Positions 24,433 to 38,800 of a DNA stretch of 64,000 bases are shown piece after piece. The notes below the pieces were generated by a model, which was not told the DNA's origin, did no database searches, and saw nothing but the letters and a program-made list of their open reading frames with translations. Source of the DNA: Escarpia spicata (taxonomy: Eukaryota; Annelida; Polychaeta; Sabellida; Siboglinidae); NCBI GenBank assembly GCA_963995525.1, contig CAXEFP010000001.1, positions 1,578,201 through 1,642,200 of the forward strand, written 5' to 3'. Position numbers and translations under genes: made by a program. The first letter of the stretch is position 1. Each line of letters opens with the position of its first letter.

Positions 24433-26060
24433 ACGTGACGGGGATAAAACGGTAACATGCATTCCCATTTGGGGTTAATCTAGTTATGTGTGTAGCTTGA
24501 TATCAATCTACCCTTCGTGAAGATTTGTAACATGCAAAACATCTATTTGGGTAAGACCACATTAAGGATCCTTCCGCCGAAAAAAGTGCACTACAAATAC
24601 CGTTTTGCTGTGATATGCATTAATTGTTTTTGAACATTTTGACATGGGACATGTTTGTCTCGTGAGTACTGAATGTACTGCTGCTTTAGACAAGATAAAA
24701 CATCAAATGGGGATGAGTTTTCACACCTATAACTTACGTAATATGTTCTTGTAACTTACGTGACGGGGACAAAAGGGTAACATGCATTCCCATTTGGGGT
24801 TAATCTAGTTATGTGTGTAGCTTGATATCAATCTAGCCTTCGTGAAGATTTGTAACGTGCAAAACATCTATTTGGGGTAAGACCACATTAAAGATCATTC
24901 CGCCGAAAAAAGTGCACTACAAATACCGTTTTGCTGTGATATACATTAATTTGTTTCGAACACTTTGATATGGGACATGTTTGTCTCGTGAGTACTGAAG
25001 GTACTGCTGCTTTAGACAAGAAAAAACTTCAAATGGGGATGAGTTTTCACACCTATAACTTACGTAATATGTTCTTGTAACTTACGTGACGGGGATAAAA
25101 CGGTAACATGCATTCCCATTTGGGGTTAATCTAGTTATGTGTGTAGCTTGATATCAATCTACCCTTCGTGAAGATTTGTAACATGCAAAACATCTATTTG
25201 GGTAAGACCACATTAAGGATCCTTCCGCCGAAAAAAGTGCACTACAAATACCGTTTTGCTGTGATATGCATTAATTTTTTTCGAACATTTTGACATGGGA
25301 CATGTTTGTCTCGTGAGTACTGAATGTACTGCTGCTTTAGACAAGATAAAACATCAAATGGGGATGAGTTTTCACACCTATAACTTACGTAATATGTTCT
25401 TGTAACTTACGTGACAGGGATAAAACGGTAACATGCATTCCCATTTGGGGTTAATCTAGTTATGTGTGTAGCTTGATATCAATCTTGCCTTCGTGAAGAT
25501 TTGTAACATGCAAAACATATATTTTGGGTAAGACCACATTAAATATCCTTCCGCCGAAAAAAATGCATTACAAATACCGTTTTGCTGTGATATGCATTAA
25601 TTTTTTTCGAACACTTTGATATGGGACATGTTTGTCTCGTGAGTACTGAAGGTACTGCTGCTTTAGACAAGATAAAACATCAAATGGGGATGAGTTTTCA
25701 CACCTATAACTTACGTAATATGTTCTTGTAACTTACGTGACGGGGATAAAACGGTAACATGCATTCCCATTTGGGGTTAATCTAGTTATGTGTGTAGCTT
25801 GATATCAATCTAGCCTTCGTGAAGATTTGTAACATGCAAAACATCTATTTGGGGTAAGACCACAGTAAGGATCCTTCCGCCGAAAAAAGTGCACTACAAA
25901 TACCGTTTTGCTGTGATATGCATTACTTTTTTTCGAACATTTTGACATGGGACATGTTTGTCTCGTGAGTACTGAATGTACTGCTGCTTTGGACAAGATA
26001 AAACATCAAATGAGGATGAGTTTTCACACCTATAACTTACGTAATATGTTCTTGTAACTT
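24433..26060 (+). repeat. Monomers 76-80: B C B D A
   Basis: Starts are 24433 B, 24758 C, 25084 B, 25409 D and 25735 A. It is like the block at 20851 but lacks the I unit. The C carries GGGACAAAA like its relatives at 21176 and 26386. The A at 25735 has a private CATTACTTT change. Confidence 0.85.
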
Positions 26061-28017
26061 ACGTGACGGGGATAAAACGGTAACATGCATTCCCATTTGG
26101 GGTTAATCTAGTTATGTGTGTAGCTTGATATCAATCTACCCTTCGTGAAGATTTGTAACATGCAAAACATCTATTTGGGTAAGACCACATTAAGGATCCT
26201 TCCGCCGAAAAAAGTGCACTACAAATACCGTTTTGCTGTGATATGCATTAATTGTTTTTGAACATTTTGACATGGGACATGTTTGTCTCGTGAGTACTGA
26301 ATGTACTGCTGCTTTAGACAAGATAAAACATCAAATGGGGATGAGTTTTCACACCTATAACTTACGTAATATGTTCTTGTAACTTACGTGACGGGGACAA
26401 AACGGTAACATGCATTCCCATTTGGGGTTAATCTAGCTATGTGTGTAGCTTGATATCAATCTAGCCTTCGTGAAGATTTGTAACGTGCAAAACATCTATT
26501 TGGGGTAAGACCACATTAAAGATCATTCCGCCGAAAAAAGTGCACTACAAATACCGTTTTGCTGTGATATACATTAATTTGTTTCGAACACTTTGATATG
26601 GGACATGTTTGTCTCGTGAGTACTGAAGGTACTGCTGCTTTAGACAAGAAAAAACTTCAAATGGGGATGAGTTTTCACACCTATAACTTACGTAATATGT
26701 TCTTGTAACTTACGTGACGGGGATAAAACGGTAACATGCATTCCCATTTGGGGTTAATCTAGTTATGTGTGTAGCTTGATATCAATCTACCCTTCGTGAA
26801 GATTTGTAACATGCAAAACATCTATTTGGGTAAGACCACATTAAGGATCCTTCCGCCGAAAAAAGTGCACTACAAATACCGTTTTGCTGTGATATGCATT
26901 AATTTTTTTCGAACATTTTGACATGGGACATGTTTGTCTCGTGAGTACTGAATGTACTGCTGCTTTAGACAAGATAAAACATCAAATGGGGATGAGTTTT
27001 CACACCTATAACTTACGTAATATGTTCTTGTAACTTACGTGACGGGGATAAAACGGTAACATGCATTCCCATTTGGGGTTAATCTAGTTATGTGTGTAGC
27101 TTGATATCAATCTTGCCTTCGTGAAGATTTGTAACATGCAAAACATATATTTTGGGTAAGACCACATTAAATATCCTTCCGCCGAAAAAAGTGCATTACA
27201 AATACCGTTTTGCTGTGATATGCATTAATTTTTTTCGAACACTTTGATATGGGACATGTTTGTCTCGTGAGTACTGAAGGTACTGCTGCTTTAGACAAGA
27301 TAAAACATCAAATGGGGATGAGTTTTCACACCTATAACTTACGTAATATGTTCTTGTAACTTACGTGACGGGGATAAAACGGTAACATGCATTCCCATTT
27401 GGGGTTAATCTAGTTATGTGTGTAGCTTGATATCAATCTTGCCTTCGTGAAGATTTGTAACATGCAAAACATATATTTGGGGTAAGACCACATTAAAGAT
27501 CCTTCAGCCGAAAAAAGTGCACTACAAATACCGTTTTGCTGTGATATGCATTAATTTTTTTCGAACATTTTGACATGGGACATGTTTGTCTCGTGAGTAC
27601 TGAATGTACTGCTGCTTTAGACAAGATAAAACATCAAATGGGGATGAGTTTTCACACCTATAACTTACGTAATATGTTCTTGTAACTTACGTGACGGGGA
27701 TAAAACGGTAACATGCATTCCCATTTGGGGTTAATCTAGTTATGTGTGTAGCTTGATATCAATCTAGCCTTCGTGAAGATTTGTAACATGCAAAACATCT
27801 ATTTGGGGTAAGACCACAGTAAGGATCCTTCCGCCGCCGAAAAAAGTGCACTACAAATACCGTTTTGCTGTGATATGCATTAATTTTTTTCGAACATTTT
27901 GACATGGGACATGTTTGTCTCGTGAGTACTGAATGTACTGCTGCTTTGGACAAGAAAAAACTTCAAATGGGGATGAGTTTTCACACCTATAACTTACGTA
28001 ATATGTTCTTGTAACTT
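26061..28017 (+). repeat. 6-monomer HOR B C B D I A, second copy
   Basis: Starts are 26061 B, 26386 C, 26712 B, 27037 D, 27363 I and 27689 A. It matches 20851-22804. The final A unit is 329 bp long, the longest in the window, because CCGCCG has become CCGCCGCCG at 27831-27839. Confidence 0.87.
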
Positions 28018-28994
28018 ACGTGACGGGGATAAAACGGTAACATGCATTCCCATTTGGGGTTAATCTAGTTATGAGTGTAGCTTGATATCAATCTACCCTT
28101 CGTGAAGATTTGTAACATGCAAAACATCTATTTGGGTAAGACCACATTAAGGATCCTTCCGCCGAAAAAAGTGCACTACAAATACCGTTTTGCTGTGATA
28201 TGCATTAATTTTTTTCGAACATTTTTACATGGGACATGTTTGTCTCGTGAGTACTGAATGTACTGCTGCTTTAGACAAGATAAAACATCAAATGGGGATG
28301 AGTTTTCACACCTATAACTTACGTAATATGTTCTTGTAACTTACGTGACGGGGATAAAACGGTAACATGCATTCCCATTTGGGGTTAATCTAGTTATGTG
28401 TGTAGCTTGATATCAATCTTGCCTTCGTGAAGATTTGTAATATGCAAAACATATATTTTGGGTAAGACCACATTAAATATCCTTCCGCCGAAAAAAGTGC
28501 ATTACAAATACCGTTTTGCTGTGATATGCATTAATTTTTTTCGAACACTTTGATATGGGACATGTTTGTCTCGTGAGTACTGAAGGTACTGCTGCTTTAG
28601 ACAAGATAAAACATCAAATGGGGATGAGTTTTCACACCTATAACTTACGTAATATGTTCTTGTAACTTACGTGACGGGGATAAAACGGTAACATGCATTC
28701 CCATTTGGGGTTAATCTAGTTATGTGTGTAGCTTGATATCAATCTTACCTTCGTGAAGATTTGTAACATGCAAAACATATATTTTGGGTAAGACCACATT
28801 AAATATCCTTCCGCCGAAAAAAGTGCATTACAAATACCGTTTTGCTGTGATATGCATTAATTTTTTTCGAACACTTTGATATGGGACATGTTTGTCTCGT
28901 GAGTACTGAAGGTACTGCTGCTTTAGACAAGATAAAACATCAAATGGGGATGAGTTTTCACACCTATAACTTACGTAATATGTTCTTGTAACTT
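28018..28994 (+). repeat. Monomers 87-89: B D D
   Basis: Starts are 28018 B, 28343 D and 28669 D. The two adjacent D units are unusual in the left half of the window; the same B D D order returns at 30298-31273. The D copies here keep CTTACGTAAT, unlike the CTTACCTAAT form of the left-hand D copies. Confidence 0.84.
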
Positions 28995-30297
28995 ACGTGA
29001 CGGGGATAAAACGGTAACATGCATTCCCATTTGGGGTTAATCTAGTTATGTGTGTAGCTTGATATCAATCTAGCCTTCGTGAAGATTTGTAACGTGCAAA
29101 ACATCTATTTGGGGTAAGACCACATTAAAGATCATTCCGCCGAAAAAAGTGCACTACAAATACCGTTTTGCTGTGATATACATTAATTTGTTTCGAACAC
29201 TTTGATATGGGACATGTTTGTCTCGTGAGTACTGAAGGTACTGCTGCTTTAGACAAGACAAAACTTCAAATGGGGATGAGTTTTCACACCTATAACTTAC
29301 GTAATATGTTCTTGTAACTTACGTGACGGGGATAAAACGGTAACATGCATTCCCATTTGGGGTTAATCTAGTTATGTGTGTAGCTTGATATCAATCTACC
29401 CTTCGTGAAGATTTGTAACATGCAAAACATCTATTTGGGTAAGACCACATTAAGGATCCTTCCGCCGAAAAAAGTGCACTACAAATACCGTTTTGCTGTG
29501 ATATGCATTAATTTTTTTCGAACATTTTGACATGGGACATGTTTGTCTCGTGAGTACTGAATGTACTGCTGCTTTAGACAAGATAAAACATCAAATGGGG
29601 ATGAGTTTTCACACCTATAACTTACGTAATATGTTCTTGTAACTTACGTGACGGGGATAAAACGGTAACATGCATTCCCATTTGGGATTAATCTAGTTAT
29701 GTGTGTAGCTTGATACCAATCTTGCCTTCGTGAAGATTTGTAACATGCAAAACATATATTTGGGGTAAGACCACATTAAAGATCCTTCCGCCGAAAAAAG
29801 TGCACTACAAATACCGTTTTGCTGTGATATGCATTAATTTTTTTCGAACATTTTTACATGGGACATGTTTGTCTCGTGAGTACTGAATGTACTGCTGCTT
29901 TAGACAAGGTAAAACATCAAATGGGGATGAGTTTTCACACCTATAACTTACGTAATATGTTCTTGTAACTTACGTGACGGGGATAAAACGGTAACATGCA
30001 TTCCCATTTGGGGTTAATCTAGTTATGTGTGTAGCTTGATATCAATCTAGCCTTCGTGAAGATTTGTAACATGCAAAACATCTATTTGGGGTAAGACCAC
30101 AGTAAGGATCCTTCCGCCGAAAAAAGTGCACTACAAATACCGTTTTGCTGTGATATGCATTAATTTTTTTCGAACATTTTGACATGGGACATGTTTGTCT
30201 CGTGAGTACTGAATGTACTGCTGCTTTGGACAAGGAAAAACTTCAAATGGGGATGAGTTTTCACACCTATAACTTACGTAATATGTTCTTGTAACTT
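28995..30297 (+). repeat. HOR segment C B I A, partner of 23130-24432
   Basis: Starts are 28995 C, 29321 B, 29646 I and 29972 A. The C and I units share rare marks with those at 23130 and 23781. The 3' tail of A differs (AAGGAAAAAC here, GATAAAAC with ATGAGGATG in the partner), so the duplicated stretch ends inside A or was later converted. Confidence 0.85.
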
Positions 30298-32901
30298 ACG
30301 TGACGGGGATAAAACGGTAACATGCATTCCCATTTGGGGTTAATCTAGTTATGTGTGTAGCTTGATATCAATCTACCCTTCGTGAAGATTTGTAACATGC
30401 AAAACATCTATTTGGGTAAGACCACATTAAGGATCCTTCCGCCGAAAAAAGTGCACTACAAATACCGTTTTGCTGTGATATGCATTAATTTTTTTCGAAC
30501 ATTTTGACATGGGACATGTTTGTCTCGTGAGTACTGAATGTACTGCTGCTTTAGACAAGATAAAACATCAAATGGGGATGAGTTTTCACACCTATAACTT
30601 ACGTAATATGTTCTTGTAACTTACGTGACGGGGATAAAACGGTAACATGCATTCCCATTTGGGGTTAATCTAGTTATGTGTGTAGCTTGATATCAATCTT
30701 GCCTTCGTGAAGATTTGTAACATGCAAAACATATATTTTGGGTAAGACCACATTAAATATTCTTCCGCCGAAAAAAGTGCATTACAAATACCGTTTTGCT
30801 GTGATATGCATTAATTTTTTTCGAACACTTTGATATGGGACATGTTTGTCTCGTGAGTACTGAAGGTACTGCTGCTTTAGACAAGATAAAACATCAAATG
30901 GGGATGAGTTTTCACACCTATAACTTACGTAATATGTTCTTGTAACTTACGTGACGGGGATAAAACGGTAACATGCATTCCCATTTGGGGTTAATCTAGT
31001 TATGTGTGTAGCTTGATATCAATCTTGCCTTCGTGAAGATTTGTAACATGCAAAACATATATTTGGGTAAGACCACATTAAATATCCTTCCGCCGAAAAA
31101 AGTGCATTACAAATACCGTTTTGCTGTGATATGCATTAATTTTTTTCGAACACTTTGATATGGGACATATTTGTCTCGTGAGTACTGAAGGTACTGCTGC
31201 TTTAGACAAGATAAAACATCAAATGGGGATGAGTTTTCACACCTATAACTTACGTAATATGTTCTTGTAACTTACGTGACGGGGATAAAACGGTAACATG
31301 CATTCCCATTTGGGGTTAATCTAGTTATGTGTGTAGCTTGATATCAATCTACCCTTCGTGAAGATTTGTAACATGCAAAACATCTATTTGGGGTAAGACC
31401 ACATTAAGGATCCTTCCGCCGAAAAAAGTGCACTACAAATACCGTTTTGCTGTGATTTGCATTAATTTTTTTCGAAAACTTTGATATGGGACATGTTTGT
31501 CTCGTGAGTACTGAAGGTACTGCTGCTTTAGACAAGAAAAAACTTAAAATGGGGATGAGTTTTCACACCTATAACTTACGTAATATGTTCTTGTAACTTA
31601 CGTGACGGGGATAAAACGGTAACATGCATTCCCATTTGGGGTTAATCTAGTTATGTGTGTAGCTTGATATCAATCTACCCTTCGTGAAGATTTGTAACGT
31701 GCAAAACATCTATTTGGGGTAAGACCACATTAAAGATCATTCCGCCGAAAAAAGTGCACTACAAATACCGTTTTGCTGTGATATACATTAATTTGTTTCG
31801 AACACTTTGATATGGGACATGTTTGTCTCGTGAGTACTGAAGGTACTGCTGCTTTAGACAAGAAAAAACTTCAAATGGGGATGAGTTTTCACACCTATAA
31901 CTTACGTAATATGTTCTTGTAACTTACGTGACGGGGATAAAACGGTAACATGCATTCCCATTTGGGGTTAATCTAGTTATTTGTGTAGCTTGATATCAAT
32001 CTACCCTTCGTGAAGATTTGTAACATGCAAAACATCTATTTGGGTAAGACCACATTAAGGATCCTTCCGCCGAAAAAAGTGCACTACAAATACCGTTTTG
32101 CTGTGATATGCATTAATTTTTTTCGAACATTTTGACATGGGACATGTTTGTCTCGTGAGTACTGAATGTACTGCTGCTTTAGACAAGATAAAACATCAAA
32201 TGGGGATGAGTTTTCACACCTATAACTTACGTAATATGTTCTTGTAACTTACGTGACGGGGATAAAACGGTAACATGCATTCCCATTTGGGGTTAATCTA
32301 GTTATGTGTGTAGCTTGATATCAATCTACCCTTCGTGAAGATTTGTAACATGCATAACATCTATTTGGGTAAGACCACATTAAGGATCCTTCCGCCGAAA
32401 AAAGTGCACTACAAATACCGTTTTGCTGTGATATGCATTAATTTTTTTCGAACATTTTGACATGGGACATGTTTGTCTCGTGAGTACTGAATGTACTGCT
32501 GCTTTAGACAAGATAAAACATCAAATGGGGATGAGTTTTCACACCTATAACTTACGTAATATGTTCTTGTAACTTATGTGACGGGGATAAAACGGTAACA
32601 TGCATTCCCATTTGGGGTTAATCTAGTTATGTGTGTAGCTTGATATCAATCTTGCCTTCGTGAAGATTTGTAACATGCAAAACATATATTTGGGGTAAGA
32701 CCACATTAAAGATCCTTCCGCCGAAAAAAGTGCACTACAAATACCGTTTTGCTGTGATATGCATTAATTTTTTTCGAACATTTTGACATGGGACATGTTT
32801 GTCTCGTGAGTACTGAATGTACTGCTGCTTTAGACAAGATAAAACATCAAATGGGGATGAGTTTTCACACCTATAACTTACGTAATATGTTCTTGTAACT
32901 T
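30298..32901 (+). repeat. Monomers 94-101: B D D G C B B I
   Basis: Starts are 30298 B, 30623 D, 30949 D, 31274 G, 31600 C, 31926 B, 32251 B and 32576 I. The C at 31600 carries TACCC, otherwise typical of B, K and right-hand G copies. The B at 31926 introduces TTATTTGTG, the mark of the following trimer block. The B at 32251 carries CATGCATAAC, which is otherwise found only near 55-57 kb. Confidence 0.82.
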
Positions 32902-35832
32902 ACGTGACGGGGATAAAACGGTAACATGCATTCCCATTTGGGGTTAATCTAGTTATGTGTGTAGCTTGATATCAATCTAGCCTTCGTGAAGATTTGTAAC
33001 ATGCAAAACATCTATTTGGGGTAAGACCACAGTAAGGATCCTTCCGCCGAAAAAAGTGCACTACAAATACCGTTTTGCTGTGATATGCATTAATTTTTTT
33101 CGAACATTTTGACATGGGACATGTTTGTCTCGTGAGTACTGAATGTACTGCTGCTTTGGACAAGAAAAAACTTCAAATGGGAATGAGTTTTCACACCTAT
33201 AACTTACGTAATATGTTCTTGTAACTTACGTGACGGGGATAAAACGGTAACATGCATTCCCATTTGGGGTTAATCTAGTTATGTGTGTAGCTTGATATCA
33301 ATCTAGCCTTCGTGAAGATTTGTAACATGCAAAACATCTATTTGGGGTAAGACCACATTAAAGATCATTCCGCCGAAAAAAGTGCACTACAAATACCGTT
33401 TTGCTGTGATATACATTAATTTGTTTCGAACACTTTGATATGGGACATGTTTGTCTCGTGAGTACTGAAGGTACTGCTGCTTTAGACAAGAAAAAACTTC
33501 AAATGGGGATGAGTTTTCACACCTATAACTTACGTAATATGTTCTTGTAACTTACGTGACGGGGATAAAACGGTAACATGCATTCCCATTTGGGGTTAAT
33601 CTAGTTATTTGTGTAGCTTGATATCAATCTACCCTTCGTGAAGATTTGTAACATGCAAAACATCTATTTGGGTAAGACCACATTAAGGATCCTTCCGCCG
33701 AAAAAAGTGCACTACAAATACCGTTTTGCTGTGATATGCATTAATTTTTTTCGAACATTTTGACATGGGACATGTTTGTCTCGTGAGTACTGAATGTACT
33801 GCTGCTTTAGACAAGATAAAACATCAAATGGGGATGAGTTTTCACACCTATAACTTACGTAATATGTTCTTGTAACTTACGTGACGGGGATAAAACGGTA
33901 ACATGCATTCCCATTTGGGGTTAATCTAGTTATGTGTGTAGCTTGATATCAATCTAGCCTTCGTGAAGATTTGTAACATGCAAAACATCTATTTGGGGTA
34001 AGACCACAGTAAGGATCCTTCCGCCGAAAAAAGTGCACTACAAATACCGTTTTGCTGTGATATGCATTAATTTTTTTCGAACATTTTGACATGGGACATG
34101 TTTGTCTCGTGAGTACTGAATGTACTGCTGCTTTGGACAAGAAAAAACTTCAAATGGGGATGAGTTTTCACACCTATAACTTACGTAATATGTTCTTGTA
34201 AATTACGTGACGGGGATAAAACGGTAACATGCATTCCCATTTGGGATTAATCTAGTTATGTGTGTAGCTTGATATCAATCTAGCCTTCGTGAAGATTTGT
34301 AACATGCAAAACATCTATTTGGGGTAAGACCACATTAAAGATCATTCCGCCGAAAAAAGTGCACTACAAATACCGTTTTGCTGTGATATACATTAATTTG
34401 TTTCGAACACTTTGATATGGGACATGTTTGTCTCGTGAGTACTGAAGGTACTGCTGCTTTAGACAAGAAAAAACTTCAAATGGGGATGAGTTTTCACACC
34501 TATAACTTACGTAATATGTTCTTGTAACTTACGTGACGGGGATAAAACGGTAACATGCATTCCCATTTGGGGTTAATCTAGTTATTTGTGTAGCTTGATA
34601 TCAATCTACCCTTCGTGAAGATTTGTAACATGCAAAACATCTATTTGGGTAAGACCACATTAAGGATCCTTCCGCCGAAAAAAGTGCACTACAAATACCG
34701 TTTTGCTGTGATATGCATTAATTTTTTTCGAACATTTTGACATGGGACATGTTTGTCTCGTGAGTACTGAATGTACTGCTGCTTTAGACAAGATAAAACA
34801 TCAAATGGGGATGAGTTTTCACACCTATAACTTACGTAATATGTTCTTGTAACTTACGTGACGGGGATAAAACGGTAACATGCATTCCCATTTGGGGTTA
34901 ATCTAGTTATGTGTGTAGCTTGATATCAATCTAGCCTTCGTGAAGATTTGTAACATGCAAAACATCTATTTGGGGTAAGACCACAGTAAGGATCCTTCCG
35001 CCGAAAAAAGTGCACTACAAATACCGTTTTGCTGTGATATGCATTAATTTTTTTCGAACACTTTGATATGGGACATGTTTGTCTCGTGAGTACTGAAGGT
35101 ACTGCTGCTTTAGACAAGAAAAAACTTCAAATGGGGATGAGTTTTCACACCTATAACTTACGTAATATGTTCTTGTAACTTACGTGACGGGGATAAAACG
35201 GTAACATGCATTCCCATTTGGGGTTAATCTAGTTATTTGTGTAGCTTGATATCAATCTACCCTTCGTGAAGATTTGTAACATGCAAAACATCTATTTGGG
35301 TAAGACCACATTAAGGATCCTTCCGCCGAAAAAAGTGCACTACAAATACCGTTTTGCTGTGATATGCATTAATTTTTTTCGAACATTTTGACATGGGACA
35401 TGTTTGTCTCGTGAGTACTGAATGTACTGCTGCTTTAGACAAGATAAAACATCAAATGGGGATGAGTTTTCACAGCTATAACTTACGTAATATGTTCTTG
35501 TAACTTACGTGACGGGGATAAAACGGTAACATGCATTCCCATTTGGGGTTAATCTAGTTATGTGTGTAGCTTGATATCAATCTAGCCTTCGTGAAGATTT
35601 GTAACATGCAAAACATCTATTTGGGGTAAGACCACAGTAAGGATCCTTCCGCCGAAAAAAGTGCACTACAAATACCGTTTTGCTGTGATATGCATTAATT
35701 TTTTTCGAACATTTTGACATGGGACATGTTTGTCTCGTGAGTACTGAATGTACTGCTGCTTTGGACAAGAAAAAACTTCAAATGGGGATGAGTTTTCACA
35801 CCTATAACTTACGTAATATGTTCTTGTAACTT
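32902..35832 (+). repeat. 3-monomer HOR (A C B) with a collapsed last turn
   Basis: Starts are 32902 A, 33228 C, 33554 B, 33879 A, 34205 C, 34531 B, 34856 A/C chimera, 35182 B and 35507 A. The period is 977 bp (A starts 32902, 33879, 34856), then drops to 651 bp because A and C are fused in the unit at 34856. All three B copies carry TTATTTGTG. This is the shortest HOR period in the window. Confidence 0.88.
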
Positions 35833-38800
35833 ACGTGACGGGGATAAAACGGTAACATGCATTCCCATTTGGGGTTAATCTAGTTATGTGTGTAGCTTGA
35901 TATCAATCTAGCCTTCGTGAAGATTTGTAACGTGCAAAACATCTATTTGGGGTAAGACCACATTAAAGATCATTCCGCCGAAAAAAGTGCACTACAAATA
36001 CCGTTTTGCTGTGATATACATTAATTTGTTTCGAACACTTTGATATGGGACATGTTTGTCTCGTGAGTACTGAAGGTACTGCTGCTTTAGACAAGAAAAA
36101 ACTTCAAATGGGGATGAGTTTTCACACCTATAACTTACGTAATATGTTCTTGTAACTTACGTGACGGGGATAAAACGGTAACATCCATTCCCATTTGGGG
36201 TTAATCTAGTTATGTGTGTAGCTTGATATCAATCTACCCTTCGTGAAGATTTGTAACATGCAAAACATCTATTTGGGTAAGACCACATTAAGGATCTTTC
36301 CGCCGAAAAAAGTGCACTACAAATACCGTTTTGCTGTGATATGCATTCATTTTTTTCGAACATTTTGACATAGGACATGTTTGTCTCGTGAGTACTGAAT
36401 GTACTGCTGCTTTAGACAAGATAAAACATCAAATGGGGATGAGTTTTCACACCTATAACTTACGTAATATGTTCTTGTAACTTACGTGACGGGGATAAAA
36501 CGGTAACATGCATTCCCATTTGGGGTTAATCTAGTTATGTGTGTAGCTTGATATCAATCTTGCCTTCGTGAAGATTTGTAACATGCAAAACATATATTTG
36601 GGGTAAGACCACATTAAAGATCCTTCCGCCGAAAAAAGTGCACTACAAATACCGTTTTGCTGTGATATGCATTAATTTTTTTCGAACATTTTGACATGGG
36701 ACATGTTTGTCTCGTGAGTACTGAATGTACTGCTGCTTTAGACAAGATAAAACATCAAATGGGGATGAGTTTTCACACCTATAACTTACGTAATATGTTC
36801 TTGTAACTTACGTGACGGGGATAAAACGGTAACATGCATTCCCATTTGGGGTTAATCTAGTTATGTGTGTAGCTTGATATCAATCTACCCTTCGTGAAGA
36901 TTTGTAACATGCAAAACATCTATTTGGGTAAGACCACATTAAGGATCCTTCCGCCGAAAAAAGTGCACTACAAATACCGTTTTGCTGTGATATGCATTAA
37001 TTGTTTTTGAACATTTTGACATGGGACATGTTTGTCTCGTGAGTACTGAATGTACTGCTGCTTTAGACAAGATAAACATCAAATGGGGATGAGTTTTCAC
37101 ACCTATAATTTACGTAATATGTTCTTGTAACTTACGTGACGGGGATAAAACGGTAACATGCATTCCCATTTGGGGTTAATCTAGTTATGTGTGTAGCTTG
37201 ATATCAATCTAGCCTTCGTGAAGATTTGTAACGTGCAAAACATCTATTTGGGGTAAGACCACATTAAAGATCATTCCGCCGAAAAAAGTGCACTACAAAT
37301 ACCGTTTTGCTGTGATATACATTAATTTGTTTCGAACACTTTGATATGGGACATGTTTGTCTCGTGAGTACTGAAGGTACTGCTGCTTTAGACAAGAAAA
37401 AACTTCAAATGGGGATGAGTTTTCACACCTATAACTTACGTAATATGTTCTTGTAACTTACGTGACGGGGATAAAACGGTAACATGCATTCCCATTTGGG
37501 GTTAATCTAGTTATGTGTGTAGCTTGATATCAATCTACCCTTCGTGAAGATTTGTAACATGCAAAACATCTATTTGGGTAAGACCACATTAAGGATCCTT
37601 CCGCCGAAAAAAGTGCACTACAAATACCGTTTTGCTGTGATATGCATTAATTTTTTTCGAACATTTTGACATGGGACATGTTTGTCTCGTGAGTACTGAA
37701 TGTACTGCTGCTTTAGACAAGATAAAACATCAAATGGGGATGAGTTTTCACACCTATAACTTACGTAATATGTTCTTGTAACTTACGTGACGGGGATAAA
37801 ACGGTAACATGCATTCCCATTTGGGGTTAATCTAGTTATGTGTGTAGCTTGATATCAATCTTGCCTTCGTGAAGATTTGTAACATACAAAACATATATTT
37901 TGGGTAAGACCACATTAAATATCCTTCCGCCGAAAAAAGTGCATTACAAATACCGTTTTGCTGTGATATGCATTAATTTTTTTCGAACACTTTGATATGG
38001 GACATGTTTGTCTCGTGAGTACTGAAGGTACTGCTGCTTTAGACAAGATAAAACATCAAATGGGGATGAGTTTTCACACCTATAACTTACCTAATCTGTT
38101 ATTGTAACTTACGTGACGGGGATAAAACGGTAACATGCATTCCCATTTGGGGTTAATCTAGTTATGTGTGTAGCTTGATATCAATCTAGCCTTCGTGAAG
38201 ATTTGTAACGTGCAAAACATCTATTTGGGGTAAGACCACATTAAAGATCCTTCCGCCGAAAAAAGTGCACTACAAATACCGTTTTGCTGTGATATGCATT
38301 AATTTTTTTCGAACACTTTGATATGGGACATGTTTGTCTCGTGAGTACTGAAGGTACTGCTGCTTTAGACAAGAAAAAACTTCAAATGGGGATGAGTTTT
38401 CACACCTATAACTTACGTAATATGTTCTTGTAACTTACGTCACGGGGATAAAACGGTAACATGCATTCCCATTTGGGGTTAATCTAGTTATGTGTGTAGC
38501 TTGATATCAATCTAGCCTTCGTGAAGATTTGTAACGTGCAAAACATCTATTTGGGGTAAGACCACATTAAAGATCCTTCCGCCGAAAAAAGTGCACTACA
38601 AATACCGTTTTGCTGTGATATGCATTAATTTTTTTCGAACACTTTGATATGGGACATGTTTGTCTCGTGAGTACTGAAGGTACTGCTGCTTTAGACAAGA
38701 AAAAACTTCAAATGGGGATGAGTTTTCACACCTATAACTTACGTAATATGTTCTTGTAACTTACGTGACGGGGATAAAACGGTAACATGCATTCCCATTT

